Shown here: positions 27,701 through 36,118 of the stretch, one piece after another
Layout of the letters: every line of letters begins with the position of its first letter
Numbering within the stretch: the first letter of the stretch is position 1
NCBI GenBank assembly: GCA_937926205.1
Contig: CALEYL010000008.1
Location: forward strand, 62,001-126,000
Origin: an uncultured Saprospiraceae bacterium
Lineage (GTDB): Bacteria > Bacteroidota > Bacteroidia > Chitinophagales > Saprospiraceae
DNA: 64,000 nt
Reading direction: 5' to 3'
Position numbers and translations under genes: made by a program
Notes under the pieces: model-generated
What the model saw: only the letters and a program-made list of their open reading frames with translations
What the model was told of the DNA's origin: nothing
Database searches by the model: none

Positions 27701-27819
27701 TATTTAAAACAGGTTTGCGTCCAATAGTTTTCAGCCTGGCGATGTCGCAGGTTTTTACAATACAATTCCAAATATAGAACCTTGTACGAATGTTTCATAG
27801 CAATACTTCAGCCAGCATA

Positions 27820-27855
27820 CCTGCCGGCCCGCCTACCGGTGGTCAGGCAGGCAGG
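27820..27855. repeat. REP-like palindrome
   Basis: CCTGCCGGCCCGCCTACCGG followed by TGGTCAGGCAGGCAGG forms a 36-bp imperfect palindrome centred on ACCGGT. Highly GC-rich against an AT-rich surrounding. It sits just past the stop codon of the DUF3500 pseudogene and could act as a terminator or a REP-type repeat; only one copy is in this window. Confidence 0.5.
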
Positions 27856-27866
27856 TTGTCAAACTG

Positions 27867-28626
27867 CTAATGTTTTTCCATTTCATAATGTTTTTTTAGT
27901 ACATCTTCACCATATTCGTTTCCTTTTTCTCTCCATATCGTATGGATATGATTTGCACTACCTCTTGGCCCGCCATTATTGTCAAACTCGATGATAAAAG
28001 TTGGTCCATTTAAAACATAGTAATGTGGTTTATTTCCATCATATTTACCAACCCACCCAAAATATATTTTGTCATTAATAAATGTAAAATTGACAGACAA
28101 ATGATGCCCTTCTAATTTGTATCCCCAAATGTTATCCGATGGGTTTCCCCAAAAATGCAAAGTAGAAATTTTTATGCGACCACAACAATGATTTCAGAAA
28201 ACTATAAGTGGTGTCGCTGATTTCATTTTTGTAAAAAATACTGTCAGCATAACGATTTAGTAAATCGTCCAGATGCATGATGCTGGTGGCTTTTAGATAG
28301 CCTTGTGAACTTAAGAAAACTGAAAGGATCCGGTGAAGCAGTTTTCTTTGATCTTCATTCATATTACCTATACTTACGCCTGATCTTGGTCTGAATCCAA
28401 TGGGAAGATTGTTCCATTTAACTCTTGACGTGTCATTAGATTCAAGCCTCCCTGATATACTTTGCATTTTGTCAAACGAATTGAACAGCGAAATCGCAAA
28501 TTGCTTTATCTCAGCACCATAAGTTGACTGACTATTTGCAGGTATGGCAAAAGATAAAAGAATGGCTAAAAGAATGGATAACCTGATTGTAGCTGTCGTA
28601 GTGAATGAGTATTTAAAGGGCTGTGC
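27867..28626 (-). pseudogene. DUF3500 protein gene, frameshifted and lacking a start codon
   Basis: Two adjoining frames make one DUF3500 protein. The first (28626 to about 28145) has a hydrophobic signal-like start (LSILLAILLSFAIPANSQ), then MNEDQRKLLHRILSVFLSSQ and YFAFLGKP. The second (about 28160 to 27867) continues with DNIWGYKLEGHHLSVNFTF, KPHYYVLNGPTFIIEFDN and NHIHTIWREK, the conserved core. A one-base shift at the run TTTTTGGGGAAACCC (around 28144-28156) separates them. The frame has no ATG before codon MQSISG at 28467, after the signal sequence; upstream it meets a TAA that belongs to the TTA flank of the MITE at 28630. Gene loss by insertion plus frameshift is likely, though the homopolymers also make a sequencing error possible. 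Confidence 0.75.
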
Positions 28627-28629
28627 TTA

Positions 28630-28778
28630 GAGCTTGTTCAGGAATTCCTTAATTGGCTGTGAGTGGGAAATTTTATTTTATTCTTCGTTGTATTTTTTCA
28701 CCATAGCTGCTGGCTATGATTGCAAAATCCGCCTTGTCTAAATCACCCTCGCTCAATCAGAAAATCCCGAACAAGCTC
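28630..28778. mobile_element. MITE-like element, copy 3 (149 bp)
   Basis: Same ends as copies 1 and 2 (GAGCTTGTTC..., ...GAACAAGCTC) with one base change in the left arm, and TTA flanks at 28627-28629 and 28779-28781. About 13 bp of the inner right part present in the other copies is missing. The right TTA is the stop codon (TAA on the minus strand) of the S41 peptidase gene; the left TTA gives a stop codon in front of the DUF3500 pseudogene. Confidence 0.82.
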
Positions 28779-30158
28779 TTAGTACTTGTTCTCAATCTGC
28801 TTTAATAAGCCATCCAATATTTCATCATATTCATCCAGAAGATGGTCTCTGATGTATATGTCGGGGATTACACCTTCCGCCTTTTTGCTTCCATTCACGC
28901 GTACAATATACCCCTTCGCAATTTTCACATCAATGCCTGTGCGCGGCAAGGCATAACTGTACTGACTGGCATATAAACTAGGGAAGTCTCCTGTTTCTTC
29001 GCCTACAATGGTGGCAAATCCGTAATCCTGAATTTCTGCCGCCGTTACGGCTGATTGTGAATGAGATTGTCGATTAACCAAGACATATACCTTGCCTGGA
29101 TATCTTTTATCCTTTGGCTGCGGTTTATATTCGTCAAATTCATAAGGATAAATGCTTCCGTCTTCATGGGTTAATACACTTTGCCAATAAGGATTGGTGA
29201 TGTCATAATTTTCCCGGACATGCGCTTTTAAAATTGCGCTGGTTTTTAGCGTAAATTCTGAATTCCATCGGAAAGGTTTATCAGCAATATATGAAACCAG
29301 ATAGTCACTAAAAGAGTCGTCTCCGCCAAGGTTATTCCTAAGGTCGATGATAAGATTAGGGAGATTCTTCTTGTTGATTTCCACAAAAGCGGAATCTATA
29401 AACCGCTTGTATTTTTGTTCGTCACCCCCAAAATTGCCCGGTTTCAGATAGGCAGATTGACTAAGAATTTGGAATCCCCTGTTTTCAGAAAATATTTCAT
29501 TCCTTTTCATTTCATAGTCCTCAATAAGATTGATCGATTTGATTTGATGTTTCTCTATTGTATCACCTTTTTTTATTTCTATTTCAAAGTTCTTCTGCTC
29601 ACCAAAGGCCTGCCAATAAAGTCTTGGAAATGATAAAAGCTCTAACCTGGCAAGTTTAAAGTATCTTCTTTCAGCCGATATTAAAGGAAATATTTTCTGC
29701 AGAACCTCTTCTATGGCCTGGTTATTTATGCTAATAATTTCAGTTCCGGCCTCTATTTCAGTATTATTTGACCAATTTTTTCGGATAAATGCTTTACCGT
29801 CTTGAAATGCTATTTCTAAAGGAAAAAGTGTGCCGCCTGAATAGGCATAATCACGATAAACAGCACCAGGGAAAGAAATTTCGGTATGCCCATTATTAGC
29901 CTTAGAAATTATGGCTTGAAATAAGGAAGTAATTTCAAGAATAGAGAGGCTATCTTTCGTAATTGATGATTTTACATTTTCAAAATTCCGGTTGAATGCT
30001 TTTTTTGTTATGTAGGCAAATAAATCATAATGTGCTTCTTCTAAAGACTCCCGTAAAAATTGCAAATCTTCTATCACTTCTTGTCGAGAAAACTTTTTTT
30101 GTCCAAATGCAGGAAGTGTACATAATAAACCAAAAATAATCAAATATGCGTTTTTCAT
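28779..30158 (-). CDS. S41-family (C-terminal processing protease-like) peptidase
   Basis: A 459-residue exported protein with signal peptide (MKNAYLIIFGLLCTLPAFGQ). The N-terminal third is the helical domain common to Bacteroidota S41 peptidases, a degenerate PDZ-like part follows (AFIRKNWSNNTEIEAGTEII), and the C-terminal half is the peptidase core: NLIIDLRNNLGGDD, VLVNRQSHSQSAVTAAEIQD with the probable nucleophile Ser in SQSA, and IVGEETGD. The lysine general base usually found about four residues later in tail-specific proteases is not obvious, so the protein may use a tricorn-like triad. Its stop codon coincides with the target-site TTA of a MITE copy. Confidence 0.85.
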   Translation of the reverse strand: MKNAYLIIFGLLCTLPAFGQKKFSRQEVIEDLQFLRESLEEAHYDLFAYITKKAFNRNFENVKSSITKDSLSILEITSLFQAIISKANNGHTEISFPGAVYRDYAYSGGTLFPLEIAFQDGKAFIRKNWSNNTEIEAGTEIISINNQAIEEVLQKIFPLISAERRYFKLARLELLSFPRLYWQAFGEQKNFEIEIKKGDTIEKHQIKSINLIEDYEMKRNEIFSENRGFQILSQSAYLKPGNFGGDEQKYKRFIDSAFVEINKKNLPNLIIDLRNNLGGDDSFSDYLVSYIADKPFRWNSEFTLKTSAILKAHVRENYDITNPYWQSVLTHEDGSIYPYEFDEYKPQPKDKRYPGKVYVLVNRQSHSQSAVTAAEIQDYGFATIVGEETGDFPSLYASQYSYALPRTGIDVKIAKGYIVRVNGSKKAEGVIPDIYIRDHLLDEYDEILDGLLKQIENKY

Positions 30159-30389
30159 AAGTTAAGTTTGATTTCGCATTAAGCGCAAGTTAAATAAGTG
30201 CACTTTCCGAACTGTCAGAACAAAAATAAAGAAAACTACCCAGACTCACAATTCAGCTGCTTCTAAAGGCCGGGTTATGGAATTTGAGATGTAAATAAAC
30301 AATACCTGTCCTAAAGATCCGGTAACCATGCAAAATACGCCACACGCTTACGGCTCCTGACCGATAAGGCGGTTGGGTTTGCTGCCCTT

Positions 30390-30815
30390 TCAGCCCTTGT
30401 AGAGTAGCCTTAAGATGTCATTGTTGCTTTCCTGATGGTAGTACTTTTTTATTTGTACGAAACCATATTTTTCATAAAAAGCCCTTCCAATAACATTTTT
30501 TTCAAAAACTTCCACTTCCAGCTCAGCGTGAAAATCCTTGATAAAATTTACCAGTTGTGTCCCGATTCCTTTAGCGTGGTTATCGGGTAATACAAATAGT
30601 CCGCCTATCTCATTTCCCAACATGCTAATAAAGCCAATTACAGCATTATTGTCTTCGTAAACCCAGGTTTCCGTATTTGGAATATAAATGGTTCTCAAAT
30701 CCCTTTCTACTTTTTCCACAAAATCAGCTTCCAGAAAAGGATGGGCCAGGCTTGATGCCTTGTACCAGATATTCATGATTTCATCATTATCTTTTTCCTC
30801 CCGCTTTCTAATCAT
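30390..30815 (-). CDS. GNAT-family N-acetyltransferase
   Basis: A 141-residue GNAT acetyltransferase, similar in length and flow to YjaB. The ATG at 30815 (MIRKREEKDNDEIMNIWYK) begins at the first conserved helix; the codons upstream are rejected. Landmarks: AVIGFISMLGNEIGGLFVLP, the acetyl-CoA binding loop DNHAKGIGTQLVNFIK, and FYEKYGFVQIKKYYH near the end. The acceptor substrate is unknown. An F1 attC-like element starts about 50 bp upstream, so it may be a cassette gene. Confidence 0.88.
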   Translation of the reverse strand: MIRKREEKDNDEIMNIWYKASSLAHPFLEADFVEKVERDLRTIYIPNTETWVYEDNNAVIGFISMLGNEIGGLFVLPDNHAKGIGTQLVNFIKDFHAELEVEVFEKNVIGRAFYEKYGFVQIKKYYHQESNNDILRLLYKG

Positions 30816-30865
30816 GTCATGTTGTTTTGATGCTATTGCCTGAATGATGCAATTTTTCAAACTGT

Positions 30866-31016
30866 GTACAGCGGTTCCGGACTTTGTTTCAGGCGGGTTT
30901 AGCTTTGCTGATTTTCAATTCGGAGCATAATACTGTATACCTGCATTGAACTTGAATAGAAGCACAAAGCTTGAGTTAACCACTGAACCCCCGATTTCAC
31001 AAACCCCTTGTTATGC
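30866..31016 (-). repeat. F1 attC-like element h
   Basis: Left end GTACAGCGGTTCCGG, right end CCACTGAACCCCCGATTTC followed by ACAAACCCCTTGTTATGC. Middle part (TTGAACTTGAATAGAAGCAC) is shared with the element at 47615 (TTTGATAGAAGCACTG). On the minus strand it starts with GCATAAC and ends near GCTGTAC, 50 bp before the GNAT start codon. Confidence 0.6.
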
Positions 31017-31152
31017 ATTGCCCTTCTTTCCGGTCATTGTTTGTTTGTCCATTGTCGTGTCGTTGTTGCTTTGTGCGTTTGGAAAAACAGCAAATGCGCT
31101 ACCAAATGCATTGGCACCTGATAGCGCAAATATATAAGATTGAAATGGGAAA

Positions 31153-31283
31153 TTAGTTGACTTGCCTGAATTCTAAAGGTGTCATTCCCGTTTTTGATTT
31201 GAAAAGTCTGTTTTTGCAAATAACCTTGCTGTTTCTTTTCCTATGCCCGATGAGGCTCCTGTTATTAAAACTACTTTTTTCAT
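31153..31283 (-). pseudogene. Fused relic: SDR N-terminus joined to AraC C-terminus
   Basis: From the ATG at 31283 the frame reads MKKVVLITGASSGIGKETAR followed by LFAKTD, the unmistakable TGxxxGIG opening of a short-chain dehydrogenase, but it ends at a stop after about 30 codons. In a shifted frame the same stretch ends with RLFKSKTGMTPLEFRQVN and a stop (31153-31155), the standard tail of an AraC-family HTH. About 700 bp of SDR and most of an AraC gene have been deleted, leaving their two tips joined near 31210-31225. It lies between two F1 attC-like elements. Confidence 0.75.
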
Positions 31284-31473
31284 CTTCTTTTAAATTTTAT
31301 TGTTAAATGATGATGAAAAAGTCGCTTGTATAATTCTCGTGGGATTATACAAAACAGGAATTTTTGTATAGTTTTTCAGGAAGTCAAAAAAATGGTTTGT
31401 CAGTTTGTGCGAAGGGTCGGTTGTCTTTGGTTTTCTGTCCACTATTAATTACTATCAGTCGTCATAGGATGAC

Positions 31474-31569
31474 ACCTAATGTTCCGGGGGGGTGCGATGG
31501 CGGGGTGTTTTAGCACAAAACGTTTCTGCGAAGCACGGAACCCCTGCTATCGCAAGCCCCATGTTATAG
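31474..31569 (-). repeat. F1 attC-like element g (96 bp)
   Basis: Left end ACCTAAT-GTTCCGGGGGGGTGC, centre TTTAGCACAAAAC / TGCGAAGCAC, right end CTATCGCAAGCCCCAT-GTTATAG. GTGCGATGGCGGGG and CCCCTGCTATCGCA are inverted copies. On the minus strand it runs CTATAAC ... ATTAGGT. It lies 59 bp after the stop codon of the 31629 gene. Confidence 0.68.
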
Positions 31570-31628
31570 CCCGTGCTTCTTGATCTCATTATGTTTGTCA
31601 TCCTATAAGTTTAAGTTCTTGGTTTGTC

Positions 31629-32135
31629 CTATTGGTTTCTCAAGTCAAACTGAATAAACGAAAATTCTGGGTCAACGAGCTCCACTTTTTGATTGTCCTG
31701 GTCTTGATATTCAAAAACATTTTTACTTTCCAACTTTGTCAGCCATTCGGGATGTCTTGTCTTAATAATTTCTATGTCTTGATTGCTGCTCCTAAATGCA
31801 AAAGCCGTTGAGCCACTATATGGCTCGTTATGAACTATTGGTTCTCCAAAAATGGTTGTCAGTTGAGATAAGGAAATGGTTATTTCCCATACAATTGCGC
31901 TAACCTTATTGCTGTCTTTATAAACCAATTCAATTTGCTTAAACCTAGTGTCATTAGGGATTAATCTTCTTCTGGTCAAATACGGCTTAGTTTCCGAATA
32001 TGAATGAACAGTAAAGAAGTCGGTCAGTTTGCCAACACTTAATTCACTGCCAATTGCAAGTTCTATACTCTTAAAATAGTCCAGGATAGACAACTTTTCG
32101 AGTTCATTTTGTTTAAGGTCAAACAGTGTAGTCAT
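31629..32135 (-). CDS. Hypothetical cassette-like protein, about 168 aa
   Basis: A soluble protein without signal peptide, starting at the ATG at 32135 (MTTLFDLKQNELEKLSILDY) or at an in-frame ATG at 32171 that lies inside the preceding attC-like sequence. Segments such as VHSYSETKPYLTRRRLIPND and STAFAFRSSNQDIEIIKTRH do not match a family I know. It is bounded by F1 elements on both sides (31474-31569 and 32175-32306), so it has the structure of a one-gene cassette. Confidence 0.7.
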   Translation of the reverse strand: MTTLFDLKQNELEKLSILDYFKSIELAIGSELSVGKLTDFFTVHSYSETKPYLTRRRLIPNDTRFKQIELVYKDSNKVSAIVWEITISLSQLTTIFGEPIVHNEPYSGSTAFAFRSSNQDIEIIKTRHPEWLTKLESKNVFEYQDQDNQKVELVDPEFSFIQFDLRNQ

Positions 32136-32174
32136 TGTAATTTGTCCATTATTGGTTGGTTGTCTTAGCATTGC

Positions 32175-32306
32175 CGCTAACGTTTTTGGGCCTGGCGATG
32201 GTGGGGGTTAGAAAGTGCGAAAGTTCAAATTTAGAAAAAAAGCTAATAGAGATCATGATTGTTCAGCCTGGTACTAAAGCTCCACTTTGTCAAGCCGATG
32301 TTACCG
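32175..32306 (-). repeat. F1 attC-like element f (right half decayed)
   Basis: Left end CGCTAACGTTTTTGGGCC followed by TGGCGATGGTGGGGG matches the consensus left half; the right half is degenerate but still ends CTTTGTCAAGCCGAT-GTTACCG. On the minus strand the final GTTAGCG is directly followed by GCAATG, an ATG in frame with the 31629 gene. It lies 15 bp after the stop of the cyclase gene at 32322. Confidence 0.58.
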
Positions 32307-32321
32307 GATGTGCTACCCATG

Positions 32322-34433
32322 CTATGAAACGCCCTCCACAAAATACATATCAATCTCTCCCTTATGCTTCGCCTGAATTTTTCCGCGGTAGATGCATTGG
32401 AACTTGTGTTTCACTAATTCATAAGTACTGCCGCTGAGGTTTATTTCTCCAGCTTCGCCGGATGATTCCATACGTGCCGCAATGTTGACCGTATCGCCCC
32501 AGATGTCATAGGCGAATTTTTTTACCCCGACAATTCCTGCTACTACCTGGCCAGTGTGAATTCCGATTCTTAATTCAAATATTTCTTTGTTATCACTTTT
32601 TCTTTGCTGCAGATGTTCCTGCATAAACTGCTGAATTTCCATTGCGGCCTCCACCACATCCGTTGCATGGGTTTTATTGGCGACCGGCAATCCTCCCACA
32701 CACATGTAGGCATCACCGATCGTTTTTATTTTTTCAATGTGGTGCCGCGTGATGATGTTGTCAAAAGCTTTGAAGAGATAGTCTATCTCGGCAACAAGCT
32801 CCGCCGGAGTGAGTCTTTCTGATATCTGTGTAAATCCCTTGAAGTCGGTAAACATCACGGTTACGCTATCAAATTGTTTGGCATCTGCACTGCCTTTCAC
32901 TTTCAGTTCTTCTGCTACTTCTGACGGAAGAATGTTCAGCAACAACGCTTCGCTTCTTTGTTTTTCCTTTTCGATGATATTTTTTTGTTTTCTGGTCACC
33001 CTGAAGCGATTGAAAATTACGGCGGCTACGATCAACAATAATGCAGCAAGGCCAATGAGGTATTTTTTAGTGAGGTCAGCTATCTTCTTTTCTGTTACCA
33101 GATCATAAATGGTGTTTTCGGCTTCCTGGATTTTCAATTCAACTTCATAACTCATTGAGCGGTTTTTGCGATCTTCTTCACGTAAAATGGCCTGCAATTC
33201 AGAATATTTTTTGAATGTGTCATCCGCCGCTTTACTATCCCCTAATTGAAGATACACTTCTATAAGCAGCTTTTGCTCTTTCAAAACTTCTCCACGCATA
33301 GACATAATTTTTTCAATTTCTTCTTCCAGTAATGCGCGTGCCTCTTTTACCCTGTTTTGTATAATCCGGATTTTAGCGAGGTAATAATTTGGGGTATGAA
33401 TACCGGCGGGGCTGATATTATTCAGTTTGTAGACACGCATAGCCTCATTGCATTTCAAAAAATAATATTCAGCTGAATCCAGTTGATTTAATGCAAGAAA
33501 ATATTGGCCTTTTATTTCGTAGGTTCTTACTAATGCTGGATAATCTTTATTCACGGTTGCCATAATAATGGAAGGATCCAATAACTCATTTATACTGTCG
33601 AGGTCATTAAGTTTCAACTTGGCAAGGGCTATATTGCCGTTGAGAAAGGAGACGTTTAAATCTTTGAGTTGAGTTAATTTGACGTGCCTGGCTTCAAGGG
33701 AATAGGCAATAGCTGTCCGGAATTCGCCGATTTCCAGATATAATTGTCCCAAAACACTGTTGTGGTTCATCCATCCGTAAAGTCCGCTGATAGGCTCATT
33801 GGTAAATAAATCATTTTTATCCAGATAGGAGAGTGCTTTTTTTGAATTATAGATGGCCATATCGATAAGCCCCGTGTATCTGTAAAAAACCCCGAGGCTG
33901 AAATAGCAGATAGATACGGCCGTAGAATCTTTTCTGTCGAGCGATATCCTGAGTCGCGATGTAAAATAATCAAATGCCGAATTTAATTCCTTCTTTCTTA
34001 AGGGGGTCCTTAATGCTAACAGGGCCAGATGTGCAGTTATCTTTTCATTGGGATCCCGGGAAATATCATAACTATCAATAATTTTCTTGCAATAATTGAT
34101 GGCCCAATCAAGGCTGTCTGAATTCGCGATTCTATCAAATAGAGACGATTCAAGCTTACTTGAAACCCAGAACTTATTTTGAAGCTTATATTTTTTGGAA
34201 GTCTTTTCAATTTTATCAATGGACTTCGGGTTTAAATCCATCAGCCAGATGTAATCGATGGATTTATAGAAAATCGAGGTATCCAAGCCCTTTGGCGTTT
34301 GGCTTTTTTGAAGATAATAGATGACAGAATCGGCGTAGCCGATCTCGTTGTCGTACGGCTCCTTGCTTTGGGCAAAGGCAAACCTGCTAAGCGCCAGTAA
34401 AGCAAGCAGGGAAATGGGCAGGTGTCTTCTCAT
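32322..34433 (-). CDS. TPR-repeat class III adenylate cyclase
   Basis: A 703-residue exported-and-anchored cyclase. The ATG at 34433 begins the signal peptide MRRHLPISLLALLALSRFAF; a longer frame from 34496 is less likely. Helical TPR-type repeats fill about residues 30-430, a transmembrane helix follows (YLIGLAALLLIVAAVIFNRF), then a short cyclase transducer (LLLNILPSEVAEELK) and the cyclase domain. Metal-binding Asp residues are in VMFTDFKGFTQ and IKTIGDAYMC; Lys of EKIKTIGD and Asp of YDIWGDTVN are the ATP-selecting pair; Asn and Arg of NIAARMESS are the transition-state residues. Product should be cAMP in the cytoplasm under control of the periplasmic repeats. Two paralogues lie at 47764 and 53565. 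Confidence 0.9.
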   Translation of the reverse strand: MRRHLPISLLALLALSRFAFAQSKEPYDNEIGYADSVIYYLQKSQTPKGLDTSIFYKSIDYIWLMDLNPKSIDKIEKTSKKYKLQNKFWVSSKLESSLFDRIANSDSLDWAINYCKKIIDSYDISRDPNEKITAHLALLALRTPLRKKELNSAFDYFTSRLRISLDRKDSTAVSICYFSLGVFYRYTGLIDMAIYNSKKALSYLDKNDLFTNEPISGLYGWMNHNSVLGQLYLEIGEFRTAIAYSLEARHVKLTQLKDLNVSFLNGNIALAKLKLNDLDSINELLDPSIIMATVNKDYPALVRTYEIKGQYFLALNQLDSAEYYFLKCNEAMRVYKLNNISPAGIHTPNYYLAKIRIIQNRVKEARALLEEEIEKIMSMRGEVLKEQKLLIEVYLQLGDSKAADDTFKKYSELQAILREEDRKNRSMSYEVELKIQEAENTIYDLVTEKKIADLTKKYLIGLAALLLIVAAVIFNRFRVTRKQKNIIEKEKQRSEALLLNILPSEVAEELKVKGSADAKQFDSVTVMFTDFKGFTQISERLTPAELVAEIDYLFKAFDNIITRHHIEKIKTIGDAYMCVGGLPVANKTHATDVVEAAMEIQQFMQEHLQQRKSDNKEIFELRIGIHTGQVVAGIVGVKKFAYDIWGDTVNIAARMESSGEAGEINLSGSTYELVKHKFQCIYRGKIQAKHKGEIDMYFVEGVS

Positions 34434-34492
34434 ATCTACAATTTGGGTTTTCCAGTCGTTCGTATGGTTTAACCACTTTAAAAATACCCGTT

Positions 34493-34732
34493 TCATGTTA
34501 TCTCCCAGGCAGGAGCTTGTTCGGATTTTACTTGTCGGACTGCATCCGGCAAATTGCCTAATCCAAAAACTGGGTTTTCAGAAATAATTTTTCCTGATAA
34601 AACCGGCTCCCCCCTGATGTCACAAACAGTGTAAGCAGCGCCTGAAAATGCACTATCTGATTTCAAATGTAGTTGATTGGCGGTTGGATTAGGATACAAA
34701 ACAATGACTTTATTACTATTGTAATCTGTCAA
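34493..34732 (-). pseudogene. Orphan T9SS C-terminal sorting-domain relic
   Basis: The frame reads VIVLYPNPTANQLHLKSDSA and GEPVLSGKIISENPVFGLGN, a textbook type A T9SS tail, but there is no cargo protein in front: an in-frame stop lies right before the segment. At the other end the expected GxYxVRI strand is replaced by unrelated codons that include AAAATCCGAACAAGCTC, close to a MITE terminal repeat (34513-34531). It is the broken 3' end of a lost secreted-protein gene. Confidence 0.65.
34513..34531. repeat. Solo MITE terminal repeat
   Basis: GAGCTTGTTCGGATTTTAC matches the right terminal repeat of the MITE copies in reverse complement (GAGCTTGTTCGGGATTTTC) with one base missing. No second end is nearby, so this is a remnant. 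A weaker half-site (TTAGAGCTTGTAGG) occurs at 46919. Confidence 0.45.
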
Positions 34733-35040
34733 TCATGTGAATCACTTGTTTTCCGGTCGGCATGCTGGCATGAGGATCAACAGCAAGCAATTATTTGCAC
34801 AATTGAGCACCCTCTCTTAAGCTTTCTTTATTATCGCTGCTATGCTCAAATACTTTTTTAATAACCCGATTTTAGAAGACTGCTGTGCAAACGAAATGAA
34901 TACTCATCGCGTAAAATATATGGTCAAGATTTTCTTCGTTCTGTTTGTTTATTCCCGATTGATATGTTTTTTAATAGTGTTCATGAATGCTTCGCAATTC
35001 TTGCAGTCAGATTAGTGAAAGCAGTACCGCCAATATCCCA
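34733..35040. other. Gene-free stretch
   Basis: AT-rich DNA between the T9SS-tail relic and an F1 element. No frame with recognisable protein features on either strand and no strong repeat. It probably contains more of the decayed gene to which the sorting-domain relic belonged. Confidence 0.4.
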
Positions 35041-35170
35041 CTATAACGGTTTACCGCTTGGCGAAGGTGGTGGATTTTAAGGCACTTATTTTCAGTTTAG
35101 CACTAAAATCTATTTGAAAACTGGCTTTGAATTTACCACTAAACCAGCCATTTTGCCAAACCGATTTTAG
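35041..35170 (-). repeat. F1 attC-like element e (130 bp)
   Basis: Left end CTATAACGGTTTACCGC followed by TTGGCGAAGGTGGTGG; right end CCAGCCATTTTGCCAAACCG then ATTTTAG in place of GTTATAG. GGTTTxxCGCTTGGCGAA pairs with TTxTGCCAAACC. The hydrolase stop codon (35167-35169) lies inside the right-hand box, so the element abuts the gene with no spacer. Confidence 0.66.
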
Positions 35171-36042
35171 CTTTGGTTTTTCTTTTCCGTCAAAAAGTCA
35201 AAGATAGCATTTATTACTTTTTCAGGTTGTTCTTCTTGTGGGAAATGCCCACTAGTTTCAAGTTGAACTGTCTTTGAGTTTGTAAATCCATTTTGGAATT
35301 TATTAAGGTTATGAGGTTTGATAACAGTATCTTTCATCCCCCAAACAAATAATGTTGGTTTACCTGAAATTGCATGTCGTTTATTCCAAAGTTCTTCAAA
35401 CCATTTTTGGTCATTAAGTAACGATTTTGCAAATGCCAGCGCTCCATTTCTTTGGGTTTTGTCTGCAAATGGTTTGGTATATTGTTTTAATAATTTTTTA
35501 GGTAACTTGTTGTCCCCAAAAGATTGTGGTAAAATAAATTTTGGTGAAAAGTTTAAATAGCGATAAAGTAAAGGAAGTAATGGGCTTTTCAATATTTTTT
35601 TGAGTTTAATGTAGTCTGGGTCATTTTCGCTACTCCAAAGCCACGAATTTAATATTACTAAGTTTTTGATTTTTTCAGGATGTTGAATTGCAAAATTTAA
35701 ACCGATAGGTCCACCAAAATCGTGTACGACAAGTGTGATTTTGTTCAACTGTTTTTCCATTACAAACTTTTCAAGCGTCTTACTGTGATTTTGAGTTGAA
35801 TAGTCGTAATGCTTGGGCTTCTCAGAAAGTCCAAAGCCAATGTGGTCTATAGCCACACATCTGTATTTTTCCTTAAGACTTATTATGATTTTGCGATAAT
35901 CAAAACTCCAGGATGGTGTGCCGTGAACAAATAAAAGAGTTTCTCCTTTTCCTTCGTCAATGTAGTGCAGTTGTTGTCCGTTGATCTCATAAAAGTTTGA
36001 GTTGAACGGATATTCTGATTTGTCAAGCCAATGATTTGCCAT
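35167..36042 (-). CDS. Alpha/beta hydrolase, haloalkane dehalogenase-like
   Basis: A 291-residue soluble alpha/beta hydrolase close to haloalkane dehalogenases. Oxyanion region FVHGTPSWSFDYRK; nucleophile elbow VVHDFGGPIGLNFA with Asp as nucleophile, as in dehalogenases, not Ser; halide-stabilising Trp candidates follow the HG motif (PSW) and in NSWLWSSEND; general base His in SGHFPQEEQPEKV. Dehalogenases split a carbon-halogen bond to the alcohol; because relatives with other activities exist, the substrate is open. The gene is the second of a pair with a Crp-family regulator and the pair sits between two F1 elements. Confidence 0.85.
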   Translation of the reverse strand: MANHWLDKSEYPFNSNFYEINGQQLHYIDEGKGETLLFVHGTPSWSFDYRKIIISLKEKYRCVAIDHIGFGLSEKPKHYDYSTQNHSKTLEKFVMEKQLNKITLVVHDFGGPIGLNFAIQHPEKIKNLVILNSWLWSSENDPDYIKLKKILKSPLLPLLYRYLNFSPKFILPQSFGDNKLPKKLLKQYTKPFADKTQRNGALAFAKSLLNDQKWFEELWNKRHAISGKPTLFVWGMKDTVIKPHNLNKFQNGFTNSKTVQLETSGHFPQEEQPEKVINAIFDFLTEKKNQS

Positions 36043-36118
36043 AATTAAATTTATTGATGTTAAAAACTATGGCAAAGTTCGCTATCATTTCAGAATTAAA
36101 TCTTGGTCTACACCAACA

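Noticed and set aside
28144..28160. Programmed frameshift site in the DUF3500 gene
   Set aside because: The needed shift is +1 (or -2) and the run does not form a canonical X XXY YYZ slippery heptamer in the reading frame; the missing start codon also argues for a pseudogene.
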